DNA of 8,064 nt from an uncultured Phycisphaerae bacterium. GTDB lineage: Bacteria > Planctomycetota > Phycisphaerae > Phycisphaerales > SM1A02. Below the pieces are notes generated by a model. It was given only the letters and a program-made list of their open reading frames with translations, was not told the origin of the DNA and ran no database searches. This document shows, in pieces, positions 5,867 through 8,064 of the stretch. Both the position numbers and the translations under genes were made by a program. The stretch lies in NCBI GenBank assembly GCA_913046275.1, contig CAJWSE010000047.1, forward strand, positions 1-8,064. Direction: 5' to 3'. Numbering within the stretch: position 1 is the first letter of the stretch; each line of letters starts with the position of its first letter.

Positions 5867-6738
5867 TGTCTAGATTGACAGTTTCTAAAACATACAAACT
5901 GTATATTGATGGTCAATTTGCAAGGACGGAATCAGGTCGTTCTTTAGCTATAGAAAATCAGTTTGGCGAAGTAGAGGCACACATTTGTCATGCGTCTCGT
6001 AAGGATTTAAGAGAAGCCGTTGATGCTGCCACTGGGGCTTTTTCTTCTTGGTCTGGTATCACCGGTTACTTGCGAGGGCAAATTTTGTACCGACTAGCAG
6101 AAATGCTTGAAGGCAGAAGAGAAGAATTTGCTGCAGCAATTCAAATAACACAATCAGTCACCATTGCCGTTGCACGTAAAGAGGTTGATGCTGCGGTAGA
6201 TCGACTTGTTTGTTTTGCTGGGTGGACAGATAAACTACAGCAGGTGATTGGTTGTGCGAATCCAGTTGCTGGAAGCTACTACAACTTTACAGTACCTCAA
6301 GCGCAAGGTGTTGTTGTTATCGTTGCACCAAGCAAGCCCTCGCTTCTTGGCCTGGTGTCTCTCATTGGCGCTCCACTTTCGGCAGGAAACACGGTGATTG
6401 CTCTTGGTTCAGATCAACACCCCATGGCAACAGCTATATTTGGTGAGGTTTGTCAAACATCTGATGTGCCCCCCGGTGTTATCAATCTTCTGACCGGTCC
6501 ACATAAAGAGTTGGTTCCTCATGTGGCAACTCACCGCCAAGTTGCAAGTGTTTATTGTGCGAATCCATCTAAAAAAATGCGAGTTATTCTTGAAGAGGGT
6601 GCGTCTGAGAATATGAAGCGTACTCATTGCATTTCTATTGATGACGATACTTGGTACAACAACCATGAGGTTGCCTCTCCATGGCAAATAGAACCATTTG
6701 TAGAGATGAAAACAATATGGCACCCTTCGGCGTGCTAG
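5866..6738 (+). CDS. Non-catalytic ALDH-like protein (ALDH16-type pseudo-domain)
   Basis: The protein has 290 residues from the ATG at 5866, against about 490 for a working ALDH. It aligns with the first half of its neighbour: KLYIDGQFARTESG (11-24) matches KLFINGKFVSPKSR, CFAGWTDKLQ matches YYAGWADKLE, and VPPGVINLLTG (201-211) matches LPPGVVNIVTG. Active-site residues are lost: PWNFP is replaced by APSKP (154-158), the KPAE lysine region by LGSDQ, no LELGGK glutamate is present, and the Cys-containing catalytic domain and EEIFGPV are absent. The chain ends in WHPSAC. The frame is clean, with good ribosome site and TGATG overlap, so it is not a decayed gene. In ALDH16 proteins, a similar truncated pseudo-ALDH domain of about this size is fused to a catalytic ALDH and serves oligomerisation. 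I infer that this is that domain encoded separately. The stop overlaps the convergent lipoprotein stop within CTAG. Confidence 0.85.
   Translation: MSRLTVSKTYKLYIDGQFARTESGRSLAIENQFGEVEAHICHASRKDLREAVDAATGAFSSWSGITGYLRGQILYRLAEMLEGRREEFAAAIQITQSVTIAVARKEVDAAVDRLVCFAGWTDKLQQVIGCANPVAGSYYNFTVPQAQGVVVIVAPSKPSLLGLVSLIGAPLSAGNTVIALGSDQHPMATAIFGEVCQTSDVPPGVINLLTGPHKELVPHVATHRQVASVYCANPSKKMRVILEEGASENMKRTHCISIDDDTWYNNHEVASPWQIEPFVEMKTIWHPSAC
6735..6738. other. CTAG shared by two convergent stop codons
   Basis: The plus-strand ALDH-like gene stops with TAG at 6736-6738 and the minus-strand lipoprotein gene stops with TAG at 6737-6735. The palindrome CTAG serves both, so the two coding regions overlap tail to tail by 4 bases and no terminator can lie between them. 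Confidence 0.85.
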
Positions 6739-7244
6739 CGATAGTTTTGTATTTTATATTTTTTACTACGAATAGTTTTTCCGTCATTTGATATAAACGA
6801 TGCCCTGACAACAACATTTTTCATTGTGTCGGAAACATTGTTAAAATGAACACGATAGGTTCGTGTGACAGGGTCAAAACGCTGTCTATTTATTTCGGGG
6901 TTGTTGAGCGGAACTATTTCCATTGCGCTAGCACCCTCACCGGGCTCATCAATACTAACTTTTAATGAGCCAACCCCCCTGCATGAAAATCCATCGCCAT
7001 CGAGTAATTCAAGGTGAATAACAATCATGGCCTCATCATCACTGTTTTTTGGCAAATCAAACCGACTTAGTGGATGAATATTCATTGTTGCCGGCGCGTA
7101 CGCCCAGCGCCCCAGCTCAATAGTTGGTCCTGTTTGCTTAGATTGAGTTGCGCAGGAATAGCACAATATCACAGTAAGTATTGTTACAGCATGCTTAAGT
7201 ATTTTTTTTTGATTCAAGTAAATGTTAGATTTATACGACGTCAT
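6735..7244 (-). CDS. Probable lipoprotein, function unknown
   Basis: The protein has 169 residues from the ATG at 7244. A hydrophobic segment (15-27, ILKHAVTILTVIL) ends in CYSC, a loose lipobox with the lipidated Cys at 31, so the mature protein is probably anchored in a membrane on the outside of the cytoplasm. The rest has alternating hydrophobic residues and looks all-beta: IHPLSRFDLP, MIVIHLELLDGDG, GSLKVSIDEP, and a conserved-looking FDPVTRTYRVHF near 130-140. It resembles from memory Phycisphaerae lipoproteins with 'hPLTR ... ELLD ... DpvTRTYR' blocks; I know no function. The start overlaps the flgM end by 14 bases with no clear ribosome site, so it is likely translated by coupling. 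A TTG at 7217 would give a shorter, more typical signal peptide but also lacks a ribosome site. The stop is shared with the ALDH-like gene in CTAG. Confidence 0.75.
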   Translation of the reverse strand: MTSYKSNIYLNQKKILKHAVTILTVILCYSCATQSKQTGPTIELGRWAYAPATMNIHPLSRFDLPKNSDDEAMIVIHLELLDGDGFSCRGVGSLKVSIDEPGEGASAMEIVPLNNPEINRQRFDPVTRTYRVHFNNVSDTMKNVVVRASFISNDGKTIRSKKYKIQNYR

Positions 7245-7527
7245 CAATCATGCGCATGATTGCTAAATCTAATTTATCATTGGTTAAATAACTATTTGAT
7301 TCAATGGCTTCTTTTATAGCGTCTACACGCTCTTGGCGAACATCTGGTAATTGGTGAATTTTTTCAAGCATTTGAGCTTGTTCTGAAAATTCGACGCGAT
7401 CTATTGCGACAGCGTCCGAGGTTTCATTTGTTGGAGCCATAACTTCAACAGAGTTCGTTGGAGCTGTAGGCGTAGCCGCTCGTACATTTCCCACCATTGC
7501 ATTTCCGATTACTGATACGTCAGTCAT
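7231..7527 (-). CDS. flgM: FlgM-like anti-sigma-28 factor
   Basis: The 98-residue protein matches FlgM in length and order. FlgM binds the flagellar sigma factor FliA (sigma-28) and holds late flagellar genes off until it is exported through the finished hook-basal body. Residues 1-42 are polar and rich in Ala, Thr and Pro, as in the flexible export part. Residues 43-98 hold the sigma-binding helices: DRVEFSEQAQ (43-52), LPDVRQERVDAIKEAIESNSY (60-80) and LTNDKLDLAIMRMIDDV (81-97), matching the family pattern 'VRxexVxxIKxAIxxGxYxxd.ekla..li'. The RVEFSE block and acidic tail are like planctomycete members from memory. A modest AAAGG site precedes the ATG. No flagellar neighbours are visible; instead the gene overlaps a lipoprotein gene. 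A non-flagellar anti-sigma role is the alternative. Confidence 0.8.
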   Translation of the reverse strand: MTDVSVIGNAMVGNVRAATPTAPTNSVEVMAPTNETSDAVAIDRVEFSEQAQMLEKIHQLPDVRQERVDAIKEAIESNSYLTNDKLDLAIMRMIDDVV

Positions 7528-7537
7528 TTTTACTATA

Positions 7538-7570
7538 CCTTTACTATGTCGCCCAGCGACAATTCCTCAA
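7538..7570 (-). promoter_or_regulatory. Putative flgM promoter, operator-like hairpin and ribosome site
   Basis: On the minus strand, TTGAGG (7565-7570) and CATAGT (7543-7548) are 16 nt apart, followed by AAAGG (7538-7542), 10 nt before the ATG. A perfect inverted repeat, GTCGC-CCA-GCGAC (7548-7560), sits in the -35/-10 spacer. It could bind a regulator; it would not be in the transcript if this promoter is right. No clear sigma-28 or sigma-54 consensus is seen. Confidence 0.35.
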
Positions 7571-7779
7571 AGTCCCAAACACTTCTCAAACCCGATTCAT
7601 ACGTGATGTGGAAAGTCAAAGCCACCAAGCTTGTATTGACTCGCACACTTTTTTATCGTACAGATGTTCCTTTTTTCTTTAGTTTTATAAGAAAATAGGA
7701 AGTTTTCATAAAGTCCGATATCAGAGTCGATTAAAACATAAAAAAGGGGGGTTTTTCTCTTCGGGACAAACACCTATCA

Positions 7780-7785
7780 TATACT
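7780..7785 (+). promoter_or_regulatory. Putative -10 element of the 7791 lipoprotein gene (leaderless)
   Basis: TATACT ends 5 nt before the ATG at 7791. No ribosome site and no convincing -35 are seen. It follows the same arrangement as rex, metF and deoC. Confidence 0.4.
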
Positions 7786-7790
7786 TCTAC

Positions 7791-8064
7791 ATGAGGGCAT
7801 TAACTTTACTTCTTGGCATTCTTTTAGGTGTGGCCGCTTTGTATTCTTGCACACCCGAAACAACGACACCAACTATTCCCGAGGCGCGTGAGGATGTTGA
7901 CATTATGGATCTATCCACTTGGGATTTTGGTGAGGTAGATCTTAGCCAGGTTCGCAGTGCAGAGCAAAGTCACGAAAAAATAAGCAATCAAGCACAATAT
8001 GCAATTGTTATTGGAACGTTCACGGGTGAAGAACACGCTCGAGCAGCGGCAACATCCCGCCAGC
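7791..8064 (+). CDS. Lipoprotein with probable SPOR domain, N-terminal part
   Basis: The frame is open from the ATG at 7791 to the window end, so the gene is cut off after 91 residues. Residues 2-17 are hydrophobic (RALTLLLGILLGVAAL) and lead into LYSC, a lipobox-like site with C20 the likely lipidated residue. A Thr/Pro-rich and acidic linker follows (TPETTTPTIPEAREDVD). From about residue 68, QYAIVIGTFTGEEHARAAA matches the opening strand and helix of SPOR domains, which bind peptidoglycan denuded of stem peptides at division sites; this assignment rests on about 23 residues. The start has a -10-like TATACT 5 nt upstream and no ribosome site. The gene diverges from flgM across 263 bases. 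The Y-S-C lipobox resembles that of the lipoprotein at 6735-7244. Confidence 0.7.
   Translation, partial: MRALTLLLGILLGVAALYSCTPETTTPTIPEAREDVDIMDLSTWDFGEVDLSQVRSAEQSHEKISNQAQYAIVIGTFTGEEHARAAATSRQ

Larger units (their letters stand above)
7528..7790. other. 263-bp divergent intergenic region
   Basis: This AT-rich stretch separates flgM from the lipoprotein gene at 7791 and has no supported gene. It holds the flgM promoter candidate at one end and the -10 of the lipoprotein at the other. A plus-strand promoter-like pair lies in the middle: TTGACT (7636-7641), a 17-nt spacer and TACAGA (7659-7664), which could start an upstream transcript or a small RNA. A weak GAAAA/TTTTC stem with a 7-nt loop lies at 7691-7707, and a run of A6G6T5 lies near 7740-7756. 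None of these is strong alone. Confidence 0.4.

Noticed and set aside
5866..6738. The short ALDH-like gene as a truncated pseudogene
   Set aside because: The frame is intact, with a good ribosome site and a coupled start, and the loss of the catalytic half matches the natural C-terminal domain of ALDH16.
3473..6738. deoC plus ALDH as part of a bacterial microcompartment locus
   Set aside because: No shell protein genes are present, and the ALDH has the classical NAD-dependent hydrolytic motif set rather than the CoA-acylating type with an encapsulation tail.
7245..7247. TTG start for the minus-strand lipoprotein
   Set aside because: An ATG follows immediately at 7244 and neither has a ribosome site, so the ATG is preferred.
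7691..7707. GAAAA/TTTTC stem-loop as a structured RNA
   Set aside because: Five A-T-rich pairs are expected by chance in such a sequence.
7736..7756. A6G6T5 run as a Rho-independent terminator
   Set aside because: The only pairing is A with T around a G-run loop, with no GC stem, and no gene ends just upstream of it.

Overview
The window is about 8 kb of compact, moderately AT-rich bacterial chromosome with no phage, transposon, CRISPR or RNA-gene signal. The best guess for the host is a planctomycete of the class Phycisphaerae. The guess rests on a Rex-type redox repressor, a short FlgM-like protein, Tyr-Ser-Cys lipoproteins, a membrane protein ending in SSKRGHQD, and small anchored proteins with a 'LLDT/YLID...PL' pattern that resemble Phycisphaerae proteins from memory. 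No rRNA is present and no search was run, so this is inference.

Layout. Positions 1-1010 (+) hold the end of sucD (succinyl-CoA synthetase alpha) and yggS (PLP homeostasis). rex (1016-1651, -) converges on yggS and diverges from metF (1727-2617, +). The 75-bp rex-metF spacer carries an 18-bp near-palindrome that could be a Rex operator acting on both promoters. Positions 2644-3448 (+) hold three packed genes for small membrane proteins of unknown function. The second and third look like diverged tandem copies of one fold. Positions 3473-6738 (+) form a catabolic operon: deoC, a full-length catalytic aldehyde dehydrogenase, and a 290-residue aldehyde-dehydrogenase-like protein that lacks the catalytic cysteine region. 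The last two overlap at TGATG and together reproduce the two-domain layout of ALDH16 as two polypeptides. On the minus strand, flgM (7231-7527) overlaps a lipoprotein gene (6735-7244) that ends tail to tail with the ALDH-like gene inside a shared CTAG. A divergent lipoprotein gene with a probable SPOR domain starts at 7791 and runs off the window.

How the genes work together. DeoC would split 2-deoxyribose-5-phosphate into glyceraldehyde-3-phosphate and acetaldehyde, and the ALDH pair would oxidise the acetaldehyde (or a related aldehyde) to the acid. Rex, SucD and MetF link the left side to NADH balance, the TCA cycle and one-carbon metabolism. 

Expression pattern. Genes that head a transcription unit (rex, metF, the first small membrane gene, deoC, the 7791 lipoprotein) have a -10-like hexamer ending 5-8 nt before the ATG and no Shine-Dalgarno, which suggests leaderless mRNAs. 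Several internal genes (yggS, ALDH, ALDH-like, the third small membrane gene) have purine-rich ribosome sites.
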